Part shown: positions 33,030 through 45,700 of the stretch, piece after piece | Layout of the letters: every line of letters starts with the position of its first letter | Numbering within the stretch: the stretch's first letter is position 1 | Assembly: GCA_030849465.1 (NCBI GenBank) | Contig: JARVLF010000006.1 | Span: forward strand, 806,001 to 870,000 | DNA length: 64,000 bases | Direction of reading: 5' to 3' | DNA from: Moesziomyces globuligerus | Taxonomy: Eukaryota > Basidiomycota > Ustilaginomycetes > Ustilaginales > Ustilaginaceae | Position numbers and translations under genes: made by a program | The notes under the pieces: model-generated | Told to the model about the DNA's origin: nothing | The model's input: only the letters and a program-made list of their open reading frames with translations | Database searches by the model: none

Positions 33030-34028
33030 ATGAACTACGTACAGCTAGAGAAGCTCGGCGAGGGCACCTACGCCACCGTCTACAAGGGACGCTCGCGGCT
33101 CAACAACGAGATCGTCGCTCTCAAGGAGATCCACCTCGATGCGGAAGAGGGCACACCCTCCACGGCGATCCGCGAGATCTCGCTCATGAAAGAGCTGCGC
33201 CACACCAACATTGTCCGTCTGTACGACGTGATCCACACCGAGTCCAAGCTCATGCTCGTCTTCGAGTTCATGGAGCAGGACCTCAAGAAGTACATGGAGA
33301 TCCACGGCCACCGCTGTGCGCTCGATCCGGTCACCGTGCGCTCCTTCATGTTCCAGCTGCTCAAGGGTACCGCTTTTTGCCACGAGAACCGTGTGCTCCA
33401 CCGCGATCTCAAGCCGCAGAACCTGCTCATCAACAAGCGCGGCGAACTCAAGCTCGCCGATTTCGGTCTCGCGCGCGCCTTTGGCATCCCCGTCAACACC
33501 TTCTCCAACGAGGTCGTCACGCTCTGGTACCGTGCGCCCGACGTGCTGCTCGGCTCGCGCACCTACTCCACCTCGATCGACATCTGGAGTGCTGGCTGCA
33601 TCATGGCCGAGATGATCTCCGGTCTCCCGCTCTTCCGTGGACGCGATAACAACGACCAGCTCAACCAGATCCTCCGCATCCTCGGCACCCCGGACGACGC
33701 CACCATGAAGCGCCTCGTCAACGACTCGCCCGAGATCCAGGTGCGACCCTTCCCTCGCGTGCCCAGAGTGCCCTTCCAGAACATGTTCCCCAAGGCGCAT
33801 CCGCTCGCCATCGACTTGCTCGACAAGCTGCTCAAGTTCGACCCCACCCAGCGCATCTCGGCCGACGAGGCGCTCCGACACCCTTACTTTACCACCTCCG
33901 CCGCCATCGCAGGCCTCCCGCATCCGCAGAGCAATAGCCAGCTCAACCTCGGCAACGGCGGCGGCGTCAACGGCGCTCAGCAGGGCTCCTACCAGCAGCA
34001 GGGCGTCCCCGGTCAGCCTGTCAACTGA
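33030..34028 (+). CDS. cdk5: cyclin-dependent kinase of the Pho85/Cdk5 type
   Basis: This is a complete 332-residue kinase. It has the glycine loop GEGTYATVY (10-18), the ATP-binding Lys32, a PSTAIRE cyclin-binding helix at 43-49, the catalytic HRDLKPQN (124-131), DFG (144-146) and [19 protein letters not shown], in which the usual APE is APD. The combination of [16 protein letters not shown], the APD variant and RLYDVIHTE is diagnostic for Pho85/Cdk5 rather than Cdk1, which has a [13 protein letters not shown] context and lacks APD. Family members pair with Pcl-type cyclins to control phosphate response, morphogenesis and polarity; in Ustilago maydis Cdk5 is reported to be needed for polar growth. 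The C-terminal 40 residues are a Gln/Gly-rich disordered tail. No intron is present. Confidence 0.96.
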   Translation: MNYVQLEKLGEGTYATVYKGRSRLNNEIVALKEIHLDAEEGTPSTAIREISLMKELRHTNIVRLYDVIHTESKLMLVFEFMEQDLKKYMEIHGHRCALDPVTVRSFMFQLLKGTAFCHENRVLHRDLKPQNLLINKRGELKLADFGLARAFGIPVNTFSNEVVTLWYRAPDVLLGSRTYSTSIDIWSAGCIMAEMISGLPLFRGRDNNDQLNQILRILGTPDDATMKRLVNDSPEIQVRPFPRVPRVPFQNMFPKAHPLAIDLLDKLLKFDPTQRISADEALRHPYFTTSAAIAGLPHPQSNSQLNLGNGGGVNGAQQGSYQQQGVPGQPVN

Positions 34029-34776
34029 GCCTCCGCTTTCTTCAGCGTGGCGTGTCTCCACCACTGGCAAGGTGCGAACCTACTCGCGGCTTCAGGCATA
34101 GCCGAGTGTCTTGGATATCATTCTCAGCTGCGTTGCCCGTCCGGAGCGGCTTGCTTGCTCGGCCGTATCGCACGTTGCGATCCACCCATGTCCTCCTGCC
34201 TCTTTTCTCCCTTTGTACAAGTATGCATGTCGCTCTCCCATCGATCAGAACAGGCTCTATATATGTCCTCCTTGGCTCAGTCGAAGCTTCAAAGTGTGAG
34301 TGACGATGAGCAGATGTGGACCGCACGGGGAGGTGAAGTTACAGGTAGCTGGGCCCATATTTTCGGAAGTCGGGCACGCGCCGTCCACACGTGATGGTGG
34401 TCTTCAGGGCCCTGGAGAGTGCATTTCCAGCTGCCTGGCTGGGCTGCGAAGAAAAGAAATATCCGGCCAACGCTTTCCGACTTCCAGATTCTAGGCTGCC
34501 CAACACTTCCTGATCCTCCGATCTTCGATCTTCCTCCCATCACGACGCTGGTCTACACCTACAACAACGACCACAACAACACACACTCGAAGTACAGGGA
34601 TCCTCTTCGCAGCTGGAACTCTCGACTCGGAGCAGCTGATCACCACCACTCTAGCCTTCCGTTCCGATGGGCAGGACAGCGGCGTGCACGACGATCTAGG
34701 CGCGAAAGACGAGGCCAGCACGTAGCGCATCTGGGCAGCGCCGGTGGTCGGAACGGTGCGGCAAGTGTTGCGCGCC
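34029..34776. other. intergenic with a short upstream ORF
   Basis: The gap holds the Cdk5 3' flank and the leader of the next gene. An ATG at 34667 opens an 11-codon uORF ending at 34699, 77 bp before the next main start at 34777. Nothing else is recognised. Confidence 0.5.
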
Positions 34777-36963
34777 ATGCGCCCGGCCGCGCAGCTGCGC
34801 AGAGGGCTCGCAGAGGCGGCGCGCTCGCTCGAGCGGCCCTACGTCCCGCGCCATGTGCCCCTGCCGTCCAGCAGCTACAGCGCAACGGCGCACGCCTCTG
34901 CACCGCCAAGCCCACCGAGACCTGCAGAGGCGGATCGGAAGGCTGCGGACAGGGTGCAACGAGATCTGCGGGACGATCCACCCGTCCATGCTCCGGTGCG
35001 AGACCGCAGCCGACCCAAAGATGCTACCGCGCCATCGTCCCAGACCAGCTTCCATTCGAGGGACACCATCAAAGCAAGAGGGGGGCCAATACCATCCATC
35101 GCTTCACTAGCGCCTAGGGTGAACAAAGACTCGACAGGCGATCGACAATCGAAGTGGTCTGTCGAGCAGGACGTGCCCCGCTCGATCGCCGCCAATCTGC
35201 AGCGGAATAGGCGGGAGGATGGCCATGCAAAACGCGGCGGTGGTGTGCGATCGTCGCAAAGCGGTCACGCATCGGAATCCGGCGTCCAGGCCAAGTTGAA
35301 GCGGCTCATGGCGGCTTATCCTGTGCTAAGCTCGGCGCAGGCGCGACTGGTATGGCAGACCTTCTCCCGCGTTCGATCGTACCGCTCGCATCCTCCACAA
35401 GCGCTCATCGCCTGGTACGAGGACCATGTCTGGACCTTGGACCGGCAGAAGGCCGGGTCGGAACGCATCGAGTCGGCGCCTGCGCTGTGCATACTGCTGC
35501 GCTACGCGTACCAACGAAACGACGTGCGCTCCGTGCTCCGGCTCGAAGCGCGCGCGCTGCGCTCGCGGTGGATCGTAGACGACCTGCGGCCCACCTCGGC
35601 AGCGACCGCAGTGCCGACCAACGAGCTTGGTGGGAGCGAGGTGGACGGAGTGGCCATCTGGCCTGCGCAGCGCGAGGATCCACGGCGGCTGGCGCACAAC
35701 CTCAAGATCGCCCTGGCGGCACGCGAGCGCAACTGGATCAAGGTCGGAGAGCTCCTCGACGCGAGCGGTCAGCAAGGTAAAGAGGGATCTGCATTCGACC
35801 TGGATGGGGTGGGATGGGGCAGCTTACTGCGCTTCGGCCTCGGAGGTGTTGAGGACCTACCGAAAGCACCTGTCGAGGTGCCGATGGTCACGGAAGAGCC
35901 GCCGCCTATCCGTGGGAAAGCGAGGCAGAAAGCGCGACGTTCGCCCGCAGTACAGGATCCAACCAGAGCTGAGGTCAGCAAGGAGATCGGACCCGAGGAT
36001 GAAGCTGCAGAGGAGAGGAAGCTGCAGGCGGAAGCACAGGTGTCGTTGACCAAACGACTCATGCCGAGGCTGCTTCAACGGACGAGCTCCGACGGTGGCA
36101 AGGGCGAGGGGTTGGCGCCGGGATGGTTGCTCGAGTCGGTGCTGATCCAGCTCGCGGCGCGCGGACAGACGGCTGCGGTGCTGCGCATCGTTCGACTCGC
36201 GCTGGCCGAAGCAGCTCCGGACGAGGTGGTGGTGAGAGGTGGTGGGACGGGCTTGCTCAATCTGGCGCTGACGGCGTGCGTGCAGAACCGACGCGTTAGC
36301 CTCGACGAGACGCTGAGGATCTTCAACGCGCTCACCTGCGCCGATCTAGGCACGAGCATCGCAGGAACCACGACATCACGTCCGCCGATGCTGGATCAAG
36401 GGTCGGAAGGTGTGGGGAGGGAGGAGCGGGTGGAGCCGAACGAAGAGTCGTTGGTCTTGTTGCTCAGGAAGGTCACCCATCCGCTCTTCCGCGCCTCGTG
36501 GAGTCGGAGGTTGTTGGACGACTTCCAGGCCAGATGGCCCAAGGCGATGGTTGCCGGTAGAGCGTTTCGCATCGTCCTAGATACCTTGGCATCTGCTCCA
36601 CCTAAACATGCCCCAACGACTCCCGAGACCTGGACCAAGAAAGTCCAGACGTCAGGAGTGGGACAAGTTGGACGTGCTCAACGCAAGTTGATCGTCAGAG
36701 CTACGCTGCTCGAGCGTACGCTGCAAGACATTCTGCTGCGCTTCGAGTCGCAACCTCATAAGCTCCATCGGACCAGCACCAACCGATTCCGCTTCCACCG
36801 CACGCTCGTCAACCTCCGTCGACTCGTCAAGCTCAAACTCGCCACCGCCCAGCCGCACAAGATCGCCCAACTCACAAACATCATTCACCTCATCCACCGC
36901 CTCCAACTCATCGCCCGCAAACCTCCACCCCGCACCTCCAACCCCGAATCGGAAGCCCTGTAA
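34777..36963 (+). CDS. probable mitochondrial protein of unknown function, 728 aa
   Basis: The first ATG in frame is at 34777. The N-terminus (MRPAAQLRRGLAEAARSLER) is Arg/Ala-rich with few acids and looks like a mitochondrial presequence. The rest has helical segments such as QALIAWYEDHVWTLDRQKAG, LLRYAYQRNDVRSVLRLEAR, WLLESVLIQLAARGQTAAVL and NLALTACVQNRRVSLDETLR, which recall helix-turn-helix repeats of the PPR kind. No repeat is clear enough to call. The C-terminus has a basic helix-rich region (FRFHRTLVNLRRLVKLKLAT). A role in mitochondrial gene expression is a guess based on style. The frame is open to 34744, but only a GTG lies upstream, and a 5' exon is possible. Confidence 0.65.
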   Translation: MRPAAQLRRGLAEAARSLERPYVPRHVPLPSSSYSATAHASAPPSPPRPAEADRKAADRVQRDLRDDPPVHAPVRDRSRPKDATAPSSQTSFHSRDTIKARGGPIPSIASLAPRVNKDSTGDRQSKWSVEQDVPRSIAANLQRNRREDGHAKRGGGVRSSQSGHASESGVQAKLKRLMAAYPVLSSAQARLVWQTFSRVRSYRSHPPQALIAWYEDHVWTLDRQKAGSERIESAPALCILLRYAYQRNDVRSVLRLEARALRSRWIVDDLRPTSAATAVPTNELGGSEVDGVAIWPAQREDPRRLAHNLKIALAARERNWIKVGELLDASGQQGKEGSAFDLDGVGWGSLLRFGLGGVEDLPKAPVEVPMVTEEPPPIRGKARQKARRSPAVQDPTRAEVSKEIGPEDEAAEERKLQAEAQVSLTKRLMPRLLQRTSSDGGKGEGLAPGWLLESVLIQLAARGQTAAVLRIVRLALAEAAPDEVVVRGGGTGLLNLALTACVQNRRVSLDETLRIFNALTCADLGTSIAGTTTSRPPMLDQGSEGVGREERVEPNEESLVLLLRKVTHPLFRASWSRRLLDDFQARWPKAMVAGRAFRIVLDTLASAPPKHAPTTPETWTKKVQTSGVGQVGRAQRKLIVRATLLERTLQDILLRFESQPHKLHRTSTNRFRFHRTLVNLRRLVKLKLATAQPHKIAQLTNIIHLIHRLQLIARKPPPRTSNPESEAL

Positions 36964-37202
36964 ACTAGACCAAAGCCCCAACTCCCATCTCAACTTGAAT
37001 AGATTCTCAGCATCAAGCCCTCTGGCCAGCGCTTGGACTGCGAGATGCGGGATCAAATGGCATTGCTGAGGACGACAAAGGGGTATGTATAGAGTGTGTG
37101 AGAAGAGCGCGGGCAACGGAGGAACCAGAACTATGCAGAGTGGGAAGACATTCGGAGGCGGGATGGATGCAAATGGGAAGAGGGGACAGGAGAAACAGGG
37201 AC

Positions 37203-38945
37203 TCAGAGCTCGTCTTCGCCGTCGCTCATGCTTGCGCCGCGGGTACGCTTGTCCTTCCTGGGCGCTGCGCGGTGGAGCGTAGCAGCCGAGGTGGCGTAGT
37301 GCTGGGTGCCGCCGACGAGCCAGGCGAGGTCGCGCTCGAGACGGTTGCGCACCTCGTCCATGGCCTTGCGGATGAGCATCTCTTCAGGCTTGTTCTGGTC
37401 GGCCTCTTTCTTGACGGGCATCGCAGCGCTGGAAAAGACGGACGAGAACGAGGTTGCGCTGTTCGCAGTGGATGCTGTCGCCGCAGCGGTGCCCGTGGCT
37501 TCGAGACTGCGTGCCCAGGTGAGCACGACCTCCTGGGAGAACATCCTGCCGTCGACGTTGACGGCCTTGTCGAGGCGGTGGAGCAGCGTGGTCCATTGCT
37601 TGAGGAGGGCGGGCATGAGCACGGTCATGAGCGTGTCGGGCGACGAGGGCGAGGCGAATTCGGTGCCAAGCAAGTACGCAAGGTTGCTGTGCTTGCCGTA
37701 GGCATCCGACGCCGAATGTGCAAAGCCGGAGCTGCCCTTGTTCGGCGAAGCTGGCGTCGAGGCTGCGCCAAAGCCAAAAGAGGTCGGCTGGCTCGAAGCG
37801 GTGAAGAGGTTGAAGGCGAGGCTGGACTTGGTCACGGAGGGCAGCAGCGTCTCGATGCGCAGCACGCGGATGGTGAGTGTGAGGAGAAAGCTGAACGTGG
37901 TGGCCGGATGCACCTCCTCGCGATCGGCCTGGAGACGCGGATCGCGCTCGCGCAGACGCTGCTCGCGATCCGAGTCGAGCTCGGTGACAAAGAAGGGAAG
38001 ATAGCCTAGGGCTGCGTCGACAAAGGCGGCGACAGGCGCGCGAAGGCGGGACCAGGTGTACTCGTGGCGGGCGGAGCTGCCGTCGGCGACGAATGGGATG
38101 GCGGAGCGAATCGGCTTCTCGAGCTCGTCTAGAGAGCTTTCGACGGAGTCGAGCGAGGGAGTGGGCAGCAACGAGAGGATCTGGGCGGGCAGCGCGGCGT
38201 CTTTGGACTGCGAGAGGAGCGAGGTGAGCATGGAGAGGAGCGAGGGTTTGTCCATGGATGCGAGCATCTTGCCAATGTCGACATCGATGCCCGACATGCC
38301 GACGCGATTTGTAAGCCCGAGCGCGGGACGTTTGGACGCTGACTGAGAGCTATGGTAGCCTGCAGATGGGTTCGCATGTGCGCCTGCCGAGGCGAGGGGT
38401 GCGAAGGCGGATGATGCGAATGCGGACGACTGATTGGAGAGAGACGAGGCCGACGCGGACGCTTGCGAGACGTGGAGCGGCTCTGTGTTGACGAAGCCAA
38501 AGCCCAAGCCAGCCCGCATGCGCTTGGGAAGCACAGCACGCTTCTGCTCCTGGTGCAGGGAGTAGGCATCCGAGCCGAGTCGAGCCCGTTGCGAGTGACC
38601 CATGTCCTCGTCGTCATCGACATGGTCTTGCGCGTCATCCGCATCGCGCCTACGTTTCGCGTCGGAGCGCCTTGTTGGTGATGATGCAGATGCGAGGGCA
38701 GAAGACGAGGATGCTGGCATGCCGAACATGGGCGAGGTCACGGATGTGGATGCTGGCGAGTGGGCGGCGGCGTTGTTGCCTCCAAAGGAGGAGCCGAAAC
38801 CGAAGCCGAAGCCGAGTGGACTTGGTGCATGGTGGACCGGAGCGCTGTTGAAGGGGATTTGATGACTCGGACCGGCGGCAACGGCGGGCGAGGAGGATCT
38901 AGAGGGAGAGGCGGACATGGTGGAAAAGATACCCGTAGCGGACAT
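37203..38945 (-). CDS. STS1: proteasome nuclear tethering factor STS1/Cut8
   Basis: The protein has 580 residues from the ATG at 38945. The N-terminal 150 residues are Ser/Gly/Phe rich (GFGFGFGSSFGG) with a basic KRRRDADD patch that could be a nuclear signal. The Cut8 domain occupies about residues 225-560: SLLSMLTSLLSQSKDAALPA, LPTPSLDSVESSLDELEKPI, YTWSRLRAPVAAFVDAALGY and a C-terminal helical bundle ending in RKAMDEVRNRLERDLAWLVG. Cut8/Sts1 anchors 26S proteasomes at the nuclear envelope and is itself short-lived through N-terminal lysines in S. pombe. A Ser/Gly-rich insert (about 400-440) is specific to this protein. The gene is divergent from BLM10, another proteasome gene. Confidence 0.86.
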   Translation of the reverse strand: MSATGIFSTMSASPSRSSSPAVAAGPSHQIPFNSAPVHHAPSPLGFGFGFGSSFGGNNAAAHSPASTSVTSPMFGMPASSSSALASASSPTRRSDAKRRRDADDAQDHVDDDEDMGHSQRARLGSDAYSLHQEQKRAVLPKRMRAGLGFGFVNTEPLHVSQASASASSLSNQSSAFASSAFAPLASAGAHANPSAGYHSSQSASKRPALGLTNRVGMSGIDVDIGKMLASMDKPSLLSMLTSLLSQSKDAALPAQILSLLPTPSLDSVESSLDELEKPIRSAIPFVADGSSARHEYTWSRLRAPVAAFVDAALGYLPFFVTELDSDREQRLRERDPRLQADREEVHPATTFSFLLTLTIRVLRIETLLPSVTKSSLAFNLFTASSQPTSFGFGAASTPASPNKGSSGFAHSASDAYGKHSNLAYLLGTEFASPSSPDTLMTVLMPALLKQWTTLLHRLDKAVNVDGRMFSQEVVLTWARSLEATGTAAATASTANSATSFSSVFSSAAMPVKKEADQNKPEEMLIRKAMDEVRNRLERDLAWLVGGTQHYATSAATLHRAAPRKDKRTRGASMSDGEDEL

Positions 38946-39753
38946 GGCTTGTTGGTTTGGCGAAGGCGGCGACCCAGGCGCGAATGTACGCACACGCTAG
39001 ACCCGCCCAATCCAAGAGGTGAAGCAGACTGTGCTCAAGGGTGTCGAGCGAGTAAGCCGGATGGGGCGGTGTTGGTGGTGGAAAGGGGCGTTTCGAGGTA
39101 GAGGTAGAAATGGAGTCGTGGGTTCGTTGGATACTGCTGGGGCTGCTCAGCACAGCTCCGATCGCCACCCCAGGCGAGGCCAGGTGAGTCCACGCAAAAA
39201 AAAGCAGTTTGGCGGCGCACTCTCTCGAACCACTTTCTACTTTCACCCGCCTTGCCTTGATCAACACTCACTCACTCACTCGAGCTGCGCTGTGCTGCGC
39301 CGCGCTGCGCCTCCACGCTGCCAGTTCAGCCCCGCTCTGAAATCCCACCAATCTGAAGATTGCATGTGACTTTAAGGGTTGTGGTTTGGGACATTTTTCG
39401 ATCGGAGGGCGAACATGACCATGGTCTAACATGACCCTCCAGGAGCCATGCTTCTCTTGCGCGGCCTGAGCTGAGCGTGTGGAGGACGCGTCAGTGAGCG
39501 CCGGAAAGTGACACTCTGCAGTTGACTCTGCGCAGTGAATCAATGCTGCGCCAACCCGGCTCGGACGAGGAGGTTCTCGTTCTCGCTTTAAACTCGGCCC
39601 AATGCGCAGTCGGCACCCTTCCTCGACGCTTGTTCAAGTCCACGTCCCCACCACACCATAAGGGGCCGGCCTACCTCCTCTCACAGCTCGACGGCCAACT
39701 AGTCTCGGACGCAACCGTAGCCCATTCTCCCTTCACCCACTCAGTCAGCAGCC
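38946..39753. promoter_or_regulatory. divergent promoter shared by STS1 and BLM10
   Basis: This 808-bp region lies between two divergent start codons of proteasome-related genes. No exact copy of the yeast proteasome element GGTGGCAAA was found by eye; a GGTGGTGGAAAGG stretch at about 39072-39085 is only a partial resemblance. C/T-rich sequence precedes the BLM10 start. Confidence 0.5.
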
Positions 39754-42700
39754 ATGGACGACGACGATATCCTCGAGGTCGACAGCCCCATGGAGCCCGC
39801 CGTCGACCTCGATGAGGACGAGGACGAGGAGATGCCCAGCCTCTCTCTCGACGGTCCCAGCGCCGAACGTACCGCTCAGCCGCAGAAGAAGATCAAGCCA
39901 GAGAACCGCCATCTCCAGCTCGAATACCCGCAAAGCTTGCCGTACGACTGCGAATCGCTCGAAGAGTTCGACGCCCGCCTCGATCATGTCATTCGCCGCC
40001 TCGTCGACTGCGTCCGCACCAAGGATTACGACATCGGCCTCGTCCAGTGGAATCACCGCTTGCAGTGCCTCCTCTCGCTCAAGTATCCCCTCCTCCGCAA
40101 GACCAGAGCACGCCTCGCTCGCTTCTACTACGAGCTCGCCGTCCTTCCCGGACTCAACACCAGATGCATCGAGCTCGCCGCCAACATGTGCATGACCTTG
40201 ATAGAAAACAAGAAGAAGTGCGACATCAACGATCTCGTACTTCCGTGGAAGCCCCTCTACGCCATCCTCGAAAAGGAACTCTTCCCCAAGCGACGCAGAA
40301 CCGGACTTACAAACATCTCCGAAGTCCTTCTCGACCTTGCAGAGACCGCGCAGCGCTTCTTCCCCGCCAGCGACGCCGACGACATGCTCCGCACCTTCTT
40401 GCCCCTCTTGGACGGCTCCAACCTCAACTCGGTCATCGCTACCCAGGCCTTCCTCGTGCACTTCCTCCCCATCAGCCATCCTCAGCGATGGCTCCCAGCC
40501 ATGTTCCGGCTCTGGGAGAGCTTCAACTCGTCGCTCTTCGACGATCAGATGCTCGACCTCCTCGCACGCCTCGCCGAGATGCACGTCACCGACCCTACCG
40601 TCAGCTCCACCTCGGCTGCCCGCAAAGCCTCCATGCTGGCGGATTCGACACTGCGATCAGAGCCTCAATCCAACGGCCAAGTCACAAGCACGCGGGGCGC
40701 CACCGATTCCACTCCCCCTTCTTCGGGCTCCGCTAGTCCGTCGTCGAGTGTCGGTCTCTTCAGCGACATCGGCATCTTCACCGAACAGCAGTTCTCCCTC
40801 ATCATGACCAAGTGTCTCAAGTCGGCCGGTCTGCCCGTCGGCTCTAGCAAGGCCGCCAATGCTGCCCTCATGGCTCAGTCCGCGAGCGTTCGAAGCGGTC
40901 CCGACGCCGCTGCCTCCGGTGCTACGCTCAAGATGAAGAAGCCGACCGACCGCCTCCGCTCCTTCGCCGTCATCATCGCCTATTCGATCTGCAAAGACGG
41001 CCCTAGCCCTGCCGAACTTGCCTCGGCTTCCTACGTGCCCACCCCTACCGGCTCGTCTTCGCCTCGTCCACAAGGCTCGACCAAGCCCATCACCACCTAC
41101 CCGGCAGGCTCCAAGGCGCTCGACCATCTGGCCAAGTTTGTGCAGGCAACCGAGAGCTACTTCCATCCCTCCAACTGGGGCATGTGGCAGATCTCGCTCT
41201 CCAACCTCGTCCAGCAAATCATGTTCGAGTTTCTCAAGCGCGCCAAGGAGGAGGAGCGCCCACAGTGCAAGACACCCGCCCAGTACCGTCTCACTGACGA
41301 GATCAAGACCGAAATCGTCTCGATTCTCCGCACCGTCTGCCTCCTCTCCATGTTTTCCAAGGATCCCCTCACAATCGCCGCCTCGCAAGCCAGCTTGAAA
41401 CGTATGGCCATCCTCGCCCCCGAATTGGTCATCCCTGCCGTCCTGGAGCGCTCTTTCAACTCGCTTGAGGCGCTCGAAACCACTCACCGCACCAATGCAG
41501 TCATCACGGCGCTTTCGACCCTTTCGCCCGTCTTCACCTCGCGTCAGCTCGACCGCTCCGGCGGCAAGCATCTCTTGCCGCTCCTCCAACTCTGCATCCC
41601 CGGCATCGACCTCAACGACCCCATGAAGACCATGAGCACGTGCATGTTCGTGCTCCTCTCCACCCTCTCGCTTCGCATCGACGATCTGACCAGGCCAGAG
41701 GTTTACGCAGACGATCACGAGTCCTTCGAGCCCATCCCGGATCAGCCCCCTTTGCGTGCCGTCACGCAGGAAGCCGCGCCGGGCTCCTCGGACGACGTCG
41801 AGCCCGTGTCTCCCGAGCAGGAAGACTACGAGCTCCGCGTCAGCACAGCCGAATTCGATCCTTGGGTAGCCGCTTTCTTCCAGAGAGTGCTCTCCCTCTT
41901 CGAAACGCTTCCAGAGGAGGGAAAAGGCGGTCGCACAGGCGGTAAGTCCGAAGAGCAGGTCATCAACATGATCATGGCCGCTTCAGACGGAGTCTGCCGA
42001 GCTATGAGCCCGTATCTCCTGGAGAAGTCATTCCGCAAGATCGCAGAGTACTGTGCCAACACGGTCTCCGCCACCTCGGTGCGCGTCATCGGCTCTCTGG
42101 TCGGCTGCTTCGCCCGGGCAGACAGCAGGATGGTACTGAAGAGGCTCTTGCCTCAGTGCATTGCCAACATTCGTGCCGAGATCGCCAACGGTGCCAGCTC
42201 CACACGCACCACGAGCACCAGCATACCGGCCTCGAGCGATGCCACGCTGCATTGGAACCTCAGCGTGCTGACCGGTGCCTTGAATGGCCCTGGCGAGCAC
42301 CTGTTGCCCTACAAGGACGAACTGATTGGCGTGCTGCAACTCGTCATGGAGCATTGCAAGAGCGAGCGAGGTTATTCTTTCGGCGCAAAGCTAGCGCAGA
42401 AGGTCATCGCCTCTCTCACGTCGCTCTATCCCAGCGAGCAGCGCTTTGTCAATCTCGAGACTTGGGACAGCGACGACTTTGCCCACCGTTCTCATCTCTT
42501 CTGGGGAAAAATGTACGACGAGAAGGCTGTCAAGATCAACTGGCATGTCCCGACTTTGCCAGAGATCGACATGGCTCTCGAGCTCATCGACCAGCTTGTC
42601 ATCCCAGCCCTGGACAAGGTGGAAGCGCTTCAGTCCGAGGGGCTCCCCCGAGACAAGGCTTGGTCAAACGACTTTTGCCGCTACTTGATGGTGGTGAGGA

Positions 42701-45700
42701 TGGGCCTGATCGGCATGCCCAGTCTCATCCAGGAGGACGAAGTCGGAGGCGGCGAGCCCCTGATGGACTTGGGTGACGAGGTTCCCGAATTCGTCGAAAT
42801 TCCTCCGCGATTCCGTTCGCACTTCTGCCTTACCGATCGCGAAGACGCCCGGTACAAGAAGGTGGCGGCTTTCAAGCAACGCTGCGGCCAAGTTCTGCAT
42901 CTCGCCGCTCAGAACACACAGGCCTCGGGTGCAGAGGACCAGATCGACTGCGTCAAGCTGCTCGTCCGCGCCATCCGAACGTATCTCACCTGCTACAGCT
43001 ACAATGGCGAGGACTACAAGGCCCACATGCGCTCCCTCAGCTTCTTCCGCAACATCGCCAAGCTTTACGCCAAGCAGAAGGCGTTCCCTCGCGTGCTTTT
43101 CATCCGCCGTGCTGCGTTCTACAACACCAGCCGCGCTCGACTGAACAGCTTCCACCGCAAGAGGACGTCGTTGGCCGATCAGCTCATCTTGCAGGTGCTC
43201 GACTTCTGCATGTCCAACTATGTCGGCATCCGTCAGACCGCGCAGAACACGCTCGATGCAATCGGTGGCGTCTACGACGGAACATGGATCCTCTGTCTGC
43301 CCAAACTGATCGAGGCGATCCAGCCAGGTGTGCCCGATGACAGGATGAAGGGTGCCTTGTACGTGCTCGGAAGCAAAGGAGTTTCTTACCTGTGCATCAC
43401 AGATGCGCGCTTCAGTGTCGGGTACATCATGGGCCTCCTGGCCGCACAACACCACTCGAAGCCTTCAATCCAGAAGCTGGTGCGTGGCATCATCAACGAT
43501 TTCATCATTCGCTTCGCGGAGCCCTCGACGATCACGGACAAGGTCGACTCGTCCGCACTCAAAGAGGCCGCCGATGTCCTCGAGCGTGCCCTCCCCTCTC
43601 ATCTGCAGACGTCAGATGCAGATCTCATTAAAGCCGTCGCGGCCAAGAGAAGCCTACGTTTGGAAAGGATCGACCATATGCACAAAGAGCTGACCGGCAA
43701 GGCGCTCGAATTTGCCAGCAGCGAAAAGACACACTGGGCCTTCTCCATCTTTGCCGCACGCCTTCTGCGAGCGCTTGTGCGGAAGGATAGACCGGCGGAC
43801 GACGGCGCAGCCAAGTATCTCGCCGAGCAGATGATCTCGGAGAATCCCAAGATGCGGCACTGCGCTCAAGCTGCCATCACCAAGATCTTGTACTACGTCA
43901 AGCTGCGTACGCTCGCACCGACGGACCAAGATCTTCTGTTGGGCCAGACCAAAAACCCGCTCAAACATTCGGAAAAGCTACCCAGTCCGGTGTCAGCCGA
44001 GTGGACGCAGCAGTACATTGCTTCGTTTGCTGAGCCGCTGTCGCCGACGAGCAAGCTGCGCGACAAGCCTTCGCAGGGCTGGCTGGTGTGGGGCGAGGAG
44101 GAAAAGTTCTACGAACCGCCGCCGGCCGAAGGTGTCGTCTTCGACTGGGAAGGTGCTTCCCGACCTGCCGTCGAAGCGGTGCGCGCCACGATCATGCAAG
44201 AGTCGTGGTGGCAGTCGTTCTGCCGCCATCTGTCGCAGGAGAAGGAGCGCGACTATCCGGGCAGCGAGTCGGTGAACCTGCTCAAGTCGATCTTCCAGAT
44301 CTACGGCGTCGACCTGCTACCGCTTGTGCGATCGACGGTGGAACAGTACATCGCCGAGAAGGATCGCCATCGTCACCGCGCCGCTTCCGAATTGGTGTGC
44401 GGAATTTACCGCGGCTCGAAGCACTGGAACATGCAGGACCAGGCGACGCTGTGGACGTGGCTGGAGAGCCTGCTGCCCAAGATCTTTGACGGCTGCACTC
44501 CGGACAGTCAGCCAGCGTGGCAGTCGTGCATCGAGTACATGCTGCAGGCACGCGATCCGCGCCGAGCGCGCCCGCTGGTGCTTTACATCGTACAGGCCGC
44601 GCGCGACAACATCGGCAAGGAGAACAGCAACGCGAGCCCCTGGGAGCAGGCCAAGGCGCAGAACCTGCTGCGCGGAGCGCTGATCTCGATGAACCTGCAG
44701 TTTGCGCCCTTTGGCGCCGACGAGTTCATCCGGATCTACTCGGACAACTTTGACAACCACTTCCAGGAGGTGCGCAGCGTCATCAGCGAGAGCCTGGCGG
44801 ATCTGGAGCTGCTGCAGGTGAATCCGTCGTTCGGCAACGTCGAGACGATGCTCGACGCGTGCAGCACGGGGCAAGGCTCGTTGCTCTCGCGACCGGAGCT
44901 GTACAACGGACGCCTGGAGACGCTGTCGAAGCAGCTGGCGCAGTGGCGGACGGAGCGCAAGCCGACGGCGGAGGGTACGTCGCAGTACGACCGAGCGGCG
45001 ACGACGGCGCTGCTGTGGATCTCGACGACGATGGGCGACCATCGCAACAGCGCGCTGGCGGGCGAGGTGATCAAGTACATCCCGGACATCTTTGGCATGC
45101 TCGAGCTGCACGACAACAAGGAGCTCTCGGCGCTGGCGCGCGCGGTGCTGACCAAGATCTCGACCTATCCGTTCACGTCCGACTATGCGGGTCGGCTGAT
45201 CGATACGGTGCTGCAGGTGACGCGGTCGTCGGTGGACTCGTGGCGCACGCGGCTCGACTCGCTGCCCGTGCTGCAGGTGATCTACTTCCAGAACCTCTTC
45301 TACCTCAACGAGACGCTGGTCAACTCGATCGTCGAGCTGCTGCTCGAGCTGCTCAGCGACCGCCATCTCGAGGTGCGCGAGATGGCAGCCACGACGCTCT
45401 CAGGCATCGTGCGATGCTCGCAGCGCAGGCTGATCAAGACGCTCAAGAACCGCTTCACCAAGACGGTGGCGACGACGCGTGTGCCGCGCCGTGGCGAGCC
45501 TGGATACGACCAGCAGCTGCTGGCGCTCCATTCGGGCATCCTGGGCGCCTCGGCTCTGCTTGCCGCTTTCCCCTACGAGGTGCCGGACTGGATGCCCAGC
45601 CTGATCGTGGAGACCGTTGCGCAGCACACGGACGATCCCGTGCCCATCTCGACCACCGTGCGCAAGTGCGCTGCCGACTTTAAGCGCACCCACCAGGACA

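Noticed and set aside
39060..39100. PACE-like proteasome promoter element in the STS1-BLM10 gap
   Set aside because: Only a partial match to GGTGGCAAA is present, which is expected by chance in 808 bp.
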